NCBI GenBank assembly: GCA_002404345.1
Contig: DHJN01000005.1
Span: forward strand, 1 to 10,872
Reading direction: 5' to 3'
DNA from: Actinobacteria bacterium UBA4719
GTDB taxonomy: Bacteria; Actinomycetota; Actinomycetes; Actinomycetales; Dermatophilaceae
Length of the DNA stretch: 10,872 bases
In this document: positions 1 through 6,892 of the stretch, one piece after another
Numbering within the stretch: position 1 is the stretch's first letter
How the letters are laid out: each line of letters begins with the position of its first letter
The notes under the pieces: generated by a model
Database searches by the model: none
Told to the model about the DNA's origin: nothing
Seen by the model: only the letters and a program-made list of their open reading frames with translations
Translations under genes and position numbers: made by a program

Positions 1-140
1 TCTCACATTCGGGTAGGTCGATGGTGCTCTGTCATGAGGGCGACAGAAGCGACTCGGGACCGGGCGTGGGGGTACCCGTGGTTGAGCCGCTCTGGGTGGT
101 ACTGCATACGCACACGACCTGAGCGCGCACGCGACGGTCA

Positions 141-170
141 AATCTAGCAGCGAAGAGCGCGCCCGACCAA
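141..170 (-). promoter_or_regulatory. Candidate sigma-A-type promoter reading out of the window
   Basis: On the minus strand a TTGGTC hexamer (165-170) is followed, after an 18-base spacer, by TAGATT (141-146). This fits the actinobacterial TANNNT type of -10 box with a partial -35. Transcription would start near position 134 and run leftward to a gene beyond the window edge. It lies downstream of holA, so it would serve a different transcript. The call rests on two hexamers only, and such pairs occur by chance. Confidence 0.25.
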
Positions 171-204
171 ACCACAACCTCCCCCCGACCGCTAGTTGCC
201 CCAA

Positions 205-223
205 AACCACCGTTTGTGCGGTT
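205..223 (-). terminator. Weak hairpin, possible terminator of the holA operon
   Basis: Read on the minus strand, AACCGC pairs with GTGGTT (one G-U wobble) around a 7-base loop, and the stem is followed by TTGGGG. It lies about 80 bp after the holA stop. The stem is only 6 bp and there is no true U-tract, so this is a tentative call. Confidence 0.2.
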
Positions 224-301
224 CGCCGGCCGGGATTCGGTGGTCTCGGCGCAACGAGCGCGGGGCCGGGGCGGGTGGCCGTGAAACTCGGAGGAGGAGC
301 G

Positions 302-1279
302 TCAGCGGGGGTTGCGGGCGCCACAGATTGTCAGGATCGCACGCTCGACCGCATAGACGGGGTCACGGCCGCCGCCCTTGACGTCGAAGTCCGCCGCGGC
401 AACGGCCTGGATCGCCCGGCCGACGCCGTCGGGATCCCAACCGTTGAGCTTCCTGCGGGCCTGGTCGACCTGCCACGGCGCCATGGCGAGGGTCTTGGCC
501 AGCTGGACGGAAGAGGCGCGGCCCGCGCTGCCGACCTTCACCATCTGGCGCAGCTGCATCGCCAGCACCGCGACAATCGGGACCGGGCTGTCACCGTCCG
601 AGATGGCATGGCGCAGCAGTCGCAACGCCTCACCCGCGTTGCCGGCGATCGCGGCGTCGGCGACCTTGAACCCCGTCGCCTCGACCTTGCCGCCGTGGTA
701 CTTCTCGACCACCGCCCCGTCGACCAAGCCCTCGGTGTCAGCGACCAGCTGCGCGCAGGCGGCAGCCAGCTCACTGAGGTCCTTGCCAACCGCCTCGACC
801 AGAGCCCGCACCGCGTCGGGTGTGGCCTTGCGGCCCTGGCGGCGGAACTCGTTGGCGGCGAACTGCGCCTTGTCGCTATCGGACTTGATCACCGAGGCGT
901 CGATGACCCGTGCCCCAGCCTTCTTCAGGGTGTCAAGGACCTTCTTGCCGCGCATACCGCTCTTGTGTGCCACGACCAGCGTGATCTCGCCGGCGGGCGC
1001 AGCCAGGTAGTCCAACACATCGCTCTGCAGCTCGTCAGGTGCCTCTTCGAGCTCGAGGACGACGATCGCCTTGGTCCCGCCGAACAATGAGGGGGACGCG
1101 TGCATCGTGAGCGTCCCGCTCTGGTAACCCTCGGCATACAGCTTGATGACCTCGAGATCGGGGTCGACAGCGCGCAGTGCGTCAAGGGTCGTGGCGATCG
1201 CGCGCTCGGCAAGCAGGCCCTCCGGACCGGAGATCAGCACGTATGGCGGCCCACCGGTCGCGGAGGCATGGATCGTCAC
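302..1279 (-). CDS. holA: DNA polymerase III subunit delta
   Basis: Clamp-loader delta subunit, which opens the beta sliding clamp and loads it on DNA with the gamma/tau and delta-prime subunits. The 325 residues (from the GTG at 1279) match the actinobacterial HolA pattern along the whole length: ISGPEGLLAERAI near residue 16, SPSLFGGTKAIVV (62-74), PAGEITLVVAHKSGMRGKK (95-113), QEF-like NEFRRQGRKATPDA (143-156), and a collar domain with MAPWQVDQARRKLNGW (266-281) and VKGGGRDPVYAVERAI (300-315). As usual for delta, no functional Walker A is seen. An upstream in-frame GTG at 1339 would add 20 residues, but it lies inside a tandem repeat and the added residues do not resemble the family, so I prefer 1279. 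No strong ribosome binding site precedes either start. The gene is last in a minus-strand run after a glutamyl-tRNA reductase homologue. Confidence 0.93.
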   Translation of the reverse strand: MTIHASATGGPPYVLISGPEGLLAERAIATTLDALRAVDPDLEVIKLYAEGYQSGTLTMHASPSLFGGTKAIVVLELEEAPDELQSDVLDYLAAPAGEITLVVAHKSGMRGKKVLDTLKKAGARVIDASVIKSDSDKAQFAANEFRRQGRKATPDAVRALVEAVGKDLSELAAACAQLVADTEGLVDGAVVEKYHGGKVEATGFKVADAAIAGNAGEALRLLRHAISDGDSPVPIVAVLAMQLRQMVKVGSAGRASSVQLAKTLAMAPWQVDQARRKLNGWDPDGVGRAIQAVAAADFDVKGGGRDPVYAVERAILTICGARNPR

Positions 1280-1330
1280 GGGGCCAAGACTGCCATGCCG
1301 CGGCGACAGGCGGTGATGCCGCCCGCCCGT

Positions 1331-1419
1331 CAGGATCACCTCTCAACAGGATCCGGCTCGACAGGATCACCTCTCAACAGGATCCGGCTCGACATCCCTC
1401 TCGACAGGATCCCGCTCGA
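1331..1419. repeat. Tandem 31-bp repeat between the reductase gene and holA
   Basis: Two identical 31-bp units lie head to tail at 1331-1361 and 1362-1392, followed by a 27-base degenerate third unit at 1393-1419 that abuts the stop codon of the upstream gene. Each unit is itself two related halves, CAGGATCACCTCTCAA and CAGGATCCGGCTCGA, so the array is six copies of a roughly 15-base motif CAGGATC...CTCRA. It fills the gap between hemA-like and holA. No spacers of differing sequence separate the units, so it is not a CRISPR array. Function unknown. Confidence 0.9.
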
Positions 1420-2700
1420 CTACCCCGCGATCCGCTGCGCCTCGCTGACCGGCTCGGCCAGCACCACCCCGAACAGGTCACATAGGTGCCTAAGCCCGTC
1501 GGCGTCGCCGGCTGCGGCGGCCTGCCGAGCGGCGACTGTCGGGCGGTGCAGCAGCTTGCCGGCAATGGCGTGTGCCGAGCGCGCGAGCGCGTCGGAGTCG
1601 AGACCGCCCGGGCCTGCGGCTCGCACGAGCACTTCGTGACAGATCTGTTCGACCCGGTGTCGCAGCGCCGCAATCGTCGGACCTGCGCTACGCACAGCCA
1701 GTCCGTCGATGAAGTCTCGTGCCGCGGTGCTGGCAATCGCCGCCGCCGTTGAGAGCGCCGCCGCCAGCTCCGGCTCATTCGTGCCGTCGTCGGCCAGGCC
1801 CTCGACGTCGATGAGAGTCACCCGCGGCACCTGTTCCACCGCTGCGTCGACGTTTCGCGGCACAGACAGGTCGACGACGGTCAGTGGACAGGTCCGGCCG
1901 GCCATGGCGCAGCTCACGTGACCCACCGTCACCACGTGCTGTGCCGCCGACGTGGTGCAGATCAACAGGTCCGCCTCGGCGATCCCCCGAGTCAGTGCCG
2001 GCAGTGGACACACGGCCCCGGAGCCGGCCAGCCGCGCGGCATACACCTCGTCCCGTGCGGCAACTCCCGGCCGTATGCCGAGCCCGGCCAGGTGGTCGAC
2101 CGCGGCGCCGGCCATCTGCCCCGACCCGACGACAAGGACAACAGGGTCGGCCGTCCCGCCCAGCGAAGCCAAGCCGATGTCAACGGCCCGGTGCCCGAGC
2201 GAGCGAGCGTGCGAGCCCTGGGACGTCACGGCACGCACCTGACGACCTGAGCGCAATGCTGCCGGGAACAACCGGGACAGAACCAGGCCCGTCATTCCTG
2301 CCGCTCGGGCCTCGCGGAACGCGGACTGAGTCTGCGCGAGGATCTCGACCTCGCCGAGCATCCGGGACTGCAAACCCGCGGTCACCAGGAAGAGGTGCTC
2401 GACCACGCCCTGACCAGTGCGGACCTCGACGACGGCCCGGAGCTCGTCGTGGGTCGCCCCGGAATGCTCCGCAAGCACATCGAGGAGCACCTCGAGCAAC
2501 TCGTTCGGCCCGAGGTGAGATGCGTTGCCCAGATAGATCTCGACGCGGCTGCACGTGGACAACAGGACCGCCTCGCAACAGCCGACGGCGCGCAACGCCG
2601 TGAGCAGGTCGGGCCGGTCATCCCTGCGAACCGCAACCCGTTCGAGCAGCGACAACGGCGCACTGCGGTGGGTGATGCCCACCATCGTCAACCGCGTCAC
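1420..2700 (-). CDS. Divergent glutamyl-tRNA reductase (HemA-like)
   Basis: Homologue of glutamyl-tRNA reductase, the NADPH-dependent enzyme that turns Glu-tRNA into glutamate-1-semialdehyde, the first step of C5 tetrapyrrole synthesis. From the GTG at 2700 the protein has 426 residues: catalytic domain with GITHRSAPLSLLERVAV (8-24), the active-site cysteine C50 in STCSRVEIY, H102 in EHLF, GEVEILAQ (116-123), a Rossmann domain with VVLVVGSGQMA, a VVDLSVPRNVD segment and a helical dimerisation tail. It departs from the family at TCSR (normally TCNR), GLQS (normally GLDS), GSGQMA (normally GAGEMG) and AARD (normally NRT). The 2700 start follows GGAGG by five bases and puts the cysteine at residue 50, as in E. 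coli; an ATG at 2745 would add 15 residues. It sits 78 bp after dinG with no hem genes around. It may be a second, specialised or altered paralogue rather than the main heme enzyme, so I give no symbol. Confidence 0.85.
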   Translation of the reverse strand: MTRLTMVGITHRSAPLSLLERVAVRRDDRPDLLTALRAVGCCEAVLLSTCSRVEIYLGNASHLGPNELLEVLLDVLAEHSGATHDELRAVVEVRTGQGVVEHLFLVTAGLQSRMLGEVEILAQTQSAFREARAAGMTGLVLSRLFPAALRSGRQVRAVTSQGSHARSLGHRAVDIGLASLGGTADPVVLVVGSGQMAGAAVDHLAGLGIRPGVAARDEVYAARLAGSGAVCPLPALTRGIAEADLLICTTSAAQHVVTVGHVSCAMAGRTCPLTVVDLSVPRNVDAAVEQVPRVTLIDVEGLADDGTNEPELAAALSTAAAIASTAARDFIDGLAVRSAGPTIAALRHRVEQICHEVLVRAAGPGGLDSDALARSAHAIAGKLLHRPTVAARQAAAAGDADGLRHLCDLFGVVLAEPVSEAQRIAG

Positions 2701-2705
2701 AACAG

Positions 2706-2710
2706 CCTCC
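2706..2710 (-). promoter_or_regulatory. Ribosome binding site setting the reductase start
   Basis: GGAGG on the minus strand, five bases before the GTG at 2700. It is the best Shine-Dalgarno match near this gene and favours 2700 over the upstream ATG at 2745, whose leader shows only a weak GGG. Confidence 0.6.
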
Positions 2711-2778
2711 AGCACTCGCTTCTCACGGTCCCTGGACACGACCATGCACCCGGGAGCCTGTAAAAAGGTTGAGGCCGG

Positions 2779-5181
2779 TCAGAACGTCATCCTGGGTGAG
2801 TCCGACAGCTCGAGGCCGAAGAGGCTCAGCCGGGCGGTGATCACGCCATCCTCGAGCTCGAGGTGCTCGGCCAGCTCCTCGAGGGTCAGACCCAGATCGA
2901 CGCCTTCGCGCAGCTCGGTGTCCTGCTCGGAGGTCCAGGCATGGCCCTGGGTGACGGCGGTACGCGCCGATCTGGCAATGGGCGGGTCGTCCACCATGGG
3001 CCGCCTGCCCGCTGCCAGCCGGCCGTCCCCGTCCTCGCCACCCATCGACGTACGTTCGACCGCCCCTGCGACCGCCGCCTCGCCCACTCCCCCTTCGCCC
3101 AGCACACCAGCGGCCACCCCCGCGACTCCGCGCAGCGCCGGCTCATGCACCGGCAGGGGTTCGTCCGCGGTTTCGTCGAGGCGCCTGAGGGCGGCCAGGA
3201 CCATGGCCTTGTCGGTCGTCGGCCAGAATGGTGGCAGGGACTTCTGCAGGAACCCGGCGTAACGTGCGGTCATCATCCGCGAGTCGAGGAAGGCCACGAC
3301 CCCGCGGTCATCGGCGCGGCGCACCAGCCGGCCGGCGCCCTGGGCGAGCCGCAGCGCCGCGTGGGTGGCTGAGACCGCCATGAACCCGTTGCCTCCCATC
3401 CGGGCAATGGCCTGCGACCGCGCCGAGGACAGCGGGTCGTCCGGGCGGGGGAACGGGATCCGGTCGATGATGACCAGCTGACAGGCCGAACCGGGGACGT
3501 CGACGCCCTGCCAGAGCGACAGCGTGCCGAACAGGCAGGTTCTGGCGTCACGGGCAAACCGTCGCACCAGCGTGGACGTCTGATCCTCTCCCTGGCAGAT
3601 GAACTGGATGCTGCCTGTTCCTGAGCCTGTTCCTGAGCCTGTTCCTGAGCCTGTTCCTGAGCCTGTTCCTGAGCCTTTGCCTGTTCCTGTGCCGAACCGC
3701 TCGCGCATAGCCTCGGTCGCGGCGACGGCTGCGCGCATCGAGGAGAACAGTCCGAGCGTCCGGCCACCCGAGGCGCGCACCAGCTCCTCGATCTCGTCGA
3801 ACGTCTCGGGCGCCAAGCCGTCCCGTCCCGGAGACGGCAGATGCTTGGCGACGTAGGCGATGGCCTGCCTGGGGTAGTCGAACGGGCTGCCGACGTCGAG
3901 GCCGTGCCACGTCGGGGCGCCCTCACCGCGAAGTCCCAGGGTGCCGGCGACCGAGTCGAACGTGCCGCCAAGCTCGAGGGTGGCCGATGTCATGATGACC
4001 GTACGGTCGCCAAACACCTTGTCCCGCATCAACATCGCGACACTCATGGGCGCGACTCGAAGCACGGAACCACGGCGCGGGTCCTTGCTCACCCAGGCGA
4101 CATCGAGCTCGCGCTCCTGCAGCAACCGCTCGGCGTTCTCGAAGACCTCATCGATGGCCGCGCGCGCGACCTGCCGGGCACCGTTGTTGTCCTCAGGCGA
4201 TGCCGGCTTCAGCTCGGTCTGCACCCCGCGGGCGGAGTCCCGCACCCGGGCAAGGGCCAGGGACAAGGAGTCCGGTATGCCGTTGAGCCGCCCCTCGGGC
4301 AGCGCCTCGAGGATGGCCGCGAGGAACTCAGAAGCATCGGTGACCTGATCGGTCTGCGCGAGACGCCCGGCACGCTTGGCGGCTCCGGCGATCATGGGCG
4401 CGGTCAGCTCGTCGGTGATGGTGGAGGTGACCCGGTCGACCAGCTCATGGCCCTCGTCGACGATCAGCACGTCATGCTCGGGCAGCATCTGACGGCCCTC
4501 GAACGAGTCGATCGCCATGAACGCGTGGTTGGTCACGACCACATCGACGTCCTTGGCCGCCGAGCGCGCTTGCTCCACGAAGCACTCGGTGACCATGGGG
4601 CACTTCTGGCCCAGGCACTCGTGCGCCGATACCGACACCTGACGCCAGGCTCGCTCGGAGACTCCCGGCACGAGCTCGTCACGGTCACCGGACTGGGTCG
4701 TCTCGGCCCACGACCGGAGCTGGACCACCTCGGCGCCAAGCAAGGCGACGTTGGCGTCCACCGCCCCAACCGACAGAAGGCTGCCTTCGTCGTCATCGGG
4801 AAAGCCGCCGGACAGCTTGTGCCGGCACAGGTAGTTCCTGCGGCCTTTGACCAGAGCGTAGGTCGGTTGGCGACCCAAGATCGGGGCGATGGCCCGCGCC
4901 AACCGCGGCATGTCACGGTCGACGATCTGGGCCTGCAGGGTCAGCGTCGCGGTGGCCACGACGGCCGGCCGGCCCGCATCGAAGGCATGCGCCACAGCCG
5001 GGATGAGATAAGCCAGCGACTTGCCCGTGCCCGTGCCGGCCTGAACGAGGAGATGTTCGCCCCTGGCGATGGCATCGGCCACGGCGTGCACCATCTGGAC
5101 CTGCCCCGGACGCTCGACACCACCTATACCCTGCACCGCGGCGTGCAGGAGCGCGTCGAGATCTCGGGCTTTCGGGGGCAT
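2779..5181 (-). CDS. dinG: DinG/XPD-family ATP-dependent DNA helicase
   Basis: Superfamily 2 iron-sulfur helicase, expected to unwind 5'-3' at DNA damage, R-loops or replication obstacles. The 800 residues show RPGQVQMV (24-31), Walker A AGTGTGKS (48-55), four cysteines placed like a [4Fe-4S] cluster (C119, C189, C194, C200), the DEGH box (242-245), TSATLELGGTFDS (398-410), FGTLSLWQGVDVPG (551-564) and motif VI QGAGRLVRR (613-621). Two parts are unusual. A Gly/Ser/Thr stretch (about 497-524) replaces a short loop in the second helicase domain and is encoded by a 12-bp minisatellite. After the usual family end near residue 670, a low-complexity linker leads to a helix-turn-helix-like module, HAWTSEQDTELREGVDLG through LSLFGLE (about 747-792). 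The ATG at 5181 is preceded by GAGG that overlaps the stop of the small upstream ORF, suggesting coupling. LexA, a frequent neighbour in actinobacteria, is not here. Confidence 0.93.
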   Translation of the reverse strand: MPPKARDLDALLHAAVQGIGGVERPGQVQMVHAVADAIARGEHLLVQAGTGTGKSLAYLIPAVAHAFDAGRPAVVATATLTLQAQIVDRDMPRLARAIAPILGRQPTYALVKGRRNYLCRHKLSGGFPDDDEGSLLSVGAVDANVALLGAEVVQLRSWAETTQSGDRDELVPGVSERAWRQVSVSAHECLGQKCPMVTECFVEQARSAAKDVDVVVTNHAFMAIDSFEGRQMLPEHDVLIVDEGHELVDRVTSTITDELTAPMIAGAAKRAGRLAQTDQVTDASEFLAAILEALPEGRLNGIPDSLSLALARVRDSARGVQTELKPASPEDNNGARQVARAAIDEVFENAERLLQERELDVAWVSKDPRRGSVLRVAPMSVAMLMRDKVFGDRTVIMTSATLELGGTFDSVAGTLGLRGEGAPTWHGLDVGSPFDYPRQAIAYVAKHLPSPGRDGLAPETFDEIEELVRASGGRTLGLFSSMRAAVAATEAMRERFGTGTGKGSGTGSGTGSGTGSGTGSGTGSIQFICQGEDQTSTLVRRFARDARTCLFGTLSLWQGVDVPGSACQLVIIDRIPFPRPDDPLSSARSQAIARMGGNGFMAVSATHAALRLAQGAGRLVRRADDRGVVAFLDSRMMTARYAGFLQKSLPPFWPTTDKAMVLAALRRLDETADEPLPVHEPALRGVAGVAAGVLGEGGVGEAAVAGAVERTSMGGEDGDGRLAAGRRPMVDDPPIARSARTAVTQGHAWTSEQDTELREGVDLGLTLEELAEHLELEDGVITARLSLFGLELSDSPRMTF
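3614..3691. repeat. 12-bp in-frame minisatellite inside dinG
   Basis: Five perfect copies of CCTGTTCCTGAG run head to tail at 3614-3673, followed by CCTTTG and a variant copy CCTGTTCCTGTG ending at 3691. On the coding strand each copy reads GGC TCA GGA ACA, giving Gly-Ser-Gly-Thr. The unit is a multiple of three, so gain or loss of copies would change only linker length. The codons TCA, GGA and ACA are rare in the surrounding G/C-ending genes, which points to recent slippage expansion. Confidence 0.97.
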
Positions 5182-5185
5182 TGCC

Positions 5186-5335
5186 TCAGGCTATGCCCGA
5201 AAGCCGACGCCCTCTCGACCGGAGCTTGCCGATCGCGACCTTGGCGAACGCGGCCCAGCCGAGCAGCGCCAGGACCGTCGCACCGATTCCGATGTAGGTG
5301 GGGGTGGGGGTGGGCTCGTGCCTGCGGTGTTTCAG
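5186..5335 (-). CDS. Candidate 49-residue single-pass membrane protein (CTG start)
   Basis: Unrecognised small ORF between hflX and dinG. It would begin LKHRRHEPTPTPTYIGIG, continue with a hydrophobic helix ATVLALLGWAAFAKVAIG and end in a basic tail KLRSRGRR, so one transmembrane segment with a Pro-Thr-rich lead and positive charges on the C-terminal side. About 42 of 49 codons end in G or C, as in the real genes nearby; the other two minus-strand frames here give no protein-like sequence. I see no ATG or GTG in this frame nearby. The first plausible start is CTG, which overlaps the hflX stop as CTGA, the same geometry as ATGA coupled starts. Its TGA lies 4 bp before the dinG ATG and overlaps dinG's GAGG. 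The composition argues for coding, but the non-standard start leaves real doubt; the reading frame could also be a decayed gene. Confidence 0.5.
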   Translation of the reverse strand: MKHRRHEPTPTPTYIGIGATVLALLGWAAFAKVAIGKLRSRGRRLSGIA

Positions 5336-6795
5336 TCCGCGTATGCCGTGAGCTCGTCGACCAGGGTCTGGTTGACCTTGGCCTCGACGCGGGTGCCGTG
5401 CTCGGTGTGCTCGCTGGTGAGGATCTCGGCCTCGCGGTGCATCCGGTTGACGAGGTCGCCGCGGTGATAGGGCAGCAGCACCGTGACGTCGATGTTCGGC
5501 CGGGGCAGCTCGTCGGCAATGAGGGCACGGAGCTCGTCCAGTCCCTCACCCGTGCGGGCTGAGACGACGATCGAGTGTGTCTCGCTGCACCGAAGCCGGT
5601 CCAGCACCTCGGGGTCCGCGGCGTCAGCCTTGTTGACGACGATGACTTCCCTGATCTGGCCATCGCCGACCTCGGCAAGAACGGCGCGCACGGCCGAGAT
5701 CTGAGACTCGGGGTCAGGGTGAGACCCGTCGACGACGTGAAGCAGCAGATCCGCCTCGCCGACCTCCTCAAGGGTCGAGCGGAAGGCCTCGACGAGCTGG
5801 GTCGGCAGCGCGCGGACGAAGCCGACGGTGTCAGCCAGGGTGAACAGTCGACCGTCTGCGGTCTCGGCCCTGCGGACTGTCGGGTCGAGGGTGACGAAGA
5901 GCTGGTTGTCCACCAGAACGCCGGCGCCGGTGAGCCGGTTGAGCAGGGAGGACTTGCCGGCGTTGGTGTAGCCGGCGATGGCGACGCTGGCCACACCGTT
6001 GACCTTGCGGCTGTGCCGCTTGGTATCCCGCGTGGTCTTCATGGCCTTGATCTCGCGCTTGAGCTTGGCGATCCGGGTATTGATCCGGCGCCGGTCGAGC
6101 TCGATCTTGGTCTCACCCGGGCCACGCGAGCCCATACCCTGGCCGCCGGCCGCCTGCCCACCGGCCTGACGGGACATCGACTCACCCCAACCACGCAGGC
6201 GCGGGAGGAGGTACTGCAGCTGGGCCAGCTCAACCTGAGCCTTACCTTCACGGCTCTTGGCGTGCTGGGCGAAGATGTCGAGGATCAACGAGGTCCGGTC
6301 GATCACCTTGACCTTGACGATGTCCTCGAGCGCCCGTCGCTGGCTGGGGCTGAGCTCGCCGTCGCAGACCACGGTGTCAGCGCCCTCGGCGATGACGACG
6401 TCGCGCAGCTCCTCCGCCTTGCCGGAACCCAGGAAGGTGCTCGTATCCGGCTTCTGCCGACGCTGGATCAATCCAGCCAGCACAGTCGAACCGGCGGTCT
6501 CAGCCAGGGCGGCCAGCTCCCGGATCGAGTTGTCGGCGTCCTCGACGGTGCCCTCAGTCCACACTCCACAAAGCACCACCCGCTCGAGGCGCAGCTGGCG
6601 GTACTCGACCTCGGTGACGTCCTGGAGCTCGGTCGAGAGGCCAGCGACCCGGCGCATGGCTGCCCGTTCCTCACGCTCGAGCTGGGCGCCGTCGACGTCG
6701 GCACTGGAGCCGAAGTCCGCTCGATCACGGTGCCAGGTGTCATCGTCGTTGAGCGCTGAGGCCTTGAAGTCGAACAGATCAGATCGTTGAGTCAT
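5332..6795 (-). CDS. hflX: HflX ribosome-associated GTPase
   Basis: HflX binds the 50S subunit and splits stalled ribosomes, particularly under stress. The 487 residues show the HflX N-terminal domain with FLGSGKAEEL (121-130), DRTSLILDIFAQHAKSREGK (166-185) and VELAQLQYLLPRLRGWG (188-204), a Gly-rich loop before GPGETKIELDRRRI (225-238), then the G domain: G1 GYTNAGKS (275-282), G2 around T302 in VTLDPTVR, G3 DTVGF (322-326), G4 NKAD (388-391), G5 SA (412-413). The C-terminal domain ends normally at ELTAYAD. The ATG at 6795 is preceded by AAGGGAG two bases upstream. It is first in a minus-strand run with the small ORF, dinG, the reductase and holA, and diverges from the methyltransferase gene. 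A 14-bp duplication lies directly at its ribosome binding site. Confidence 0.96.
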   Translation of the reverse strand: MTQRSDLFDFKASALNDDDTWHRDRADFGSSADVDGAQLEREERAAMRRVAGLSTELQDVTEVEYRQLRLERVVLCGVWTEGTVEDADNSIRELAALAETAGSTVLAGLIQRRQKPDTSTFLGSGKAEELRDVVIAEGADTVVCDGELSPSQRRALEDIVKVKVIDRTSLILDIFAQHAKSREGKAQVELAQLQYLLPRLRGWGESMSRQAGGQAAGGQGMGSRGPGETKIELDRRRINTRIAKLKREIKAMKTTRDTKRHSRKVNGVASVAIAGYTNAGKSSLLNRLTGAGVLVDNQLFVTLDPTVRRAETADGRLFTLADTVGFVRALPTQLVEAFRSTLEEVGEADLLLHVVDGSHPDPESQISAVRAVLAEVGDGQIREVIVVNKADAADPEVLDRLRCSETHSIVVSARTGEGLDELRALIADELPRPNIDVTVLLPYHRGDLVNRMHREAEILTSEHTEHGTRVEAKVNQTLVDELTAYAD

Positions 6796-6802
6796 ATCTC
6801 CC

Positions 6803-6830
6803 TTAGGATCGCACCTTTAGGATCGCACCT
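6803..6830. repeat. 14-bp tandem duplication at the hflX leader
   Basis: TTAGGATCGCACCT occurs twice without a gap (6803-6816 and 6817-6830). On the hflX strand each copy reads AGGTGCGATCCTAA, and the copy nearer hflX runs straight into the AAGGGAG ribosome binding site. It lies in the 5' untranslated or promoter region of hflX. Confidence 0.9.
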
Positions 6831-6892
6831 TTTTCACGTCCCCGGGCAAGCCTCGTGCCGGGTATGCCGGGTGCCGCCGCGCCCTGACCACA

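Larger units (their letters stand above)
1..301. other. Gene-free stretch downstream of holA
   Basis: I find no supportable coding region, tRNA or rRNA here. The only open frames are short or are the opposite-strand shadow of holA. Two weak signals are listed separately: a promoter-like pair on the minus strand at 141-170 and a short hairpin at 205-223. A GGGTACCC palindrome sits at 70-77. In many actinobacteria holA lies convergent with rpsT (ribosomal protein S20), but no S20 end is readable in these bases. Confidence 0.6.

Noticed and set aside
3..107. Minus-strand 34-codon ORF starting MQYHPERLNHGYPH
   Set aside because: No ribosome binding site, mixed third-codon composition and no residue runs typical of a leader peptide.
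275..1090. Plus-strand open frame antisense to holA
   Set aside because: Shadow of holA, with no family resemblance.
1280..1339. Upstream GTG start for holA at 1339
   Set aside because: The start codon lies in the tandem repeat and the extra 20 residues (Arg/His-rich) do not match the family; the GTG at 1279 fits better.
5320..5340. Programmed frameshift extending HflX into a membrane tail
   Set aside because: The small ORF is in the -1 frame, but no slippery heptamer precedes the hflX stop, and HflX ends at its usual place.
3841..5562. Plus-strand 573-codon open frame antisense to dinG and hflX
   Set aside because: It mirrors the codons of two clear minus-strand genes, shows no recognisable motif, and long antisense frames are expected in G/C-ending coding DNA.
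5575..6759. Plus-strand 394-codon open frame antisense to hflX
   Set aside because: Shadow of hflX; the minus-strand frame has every GTPase motif.
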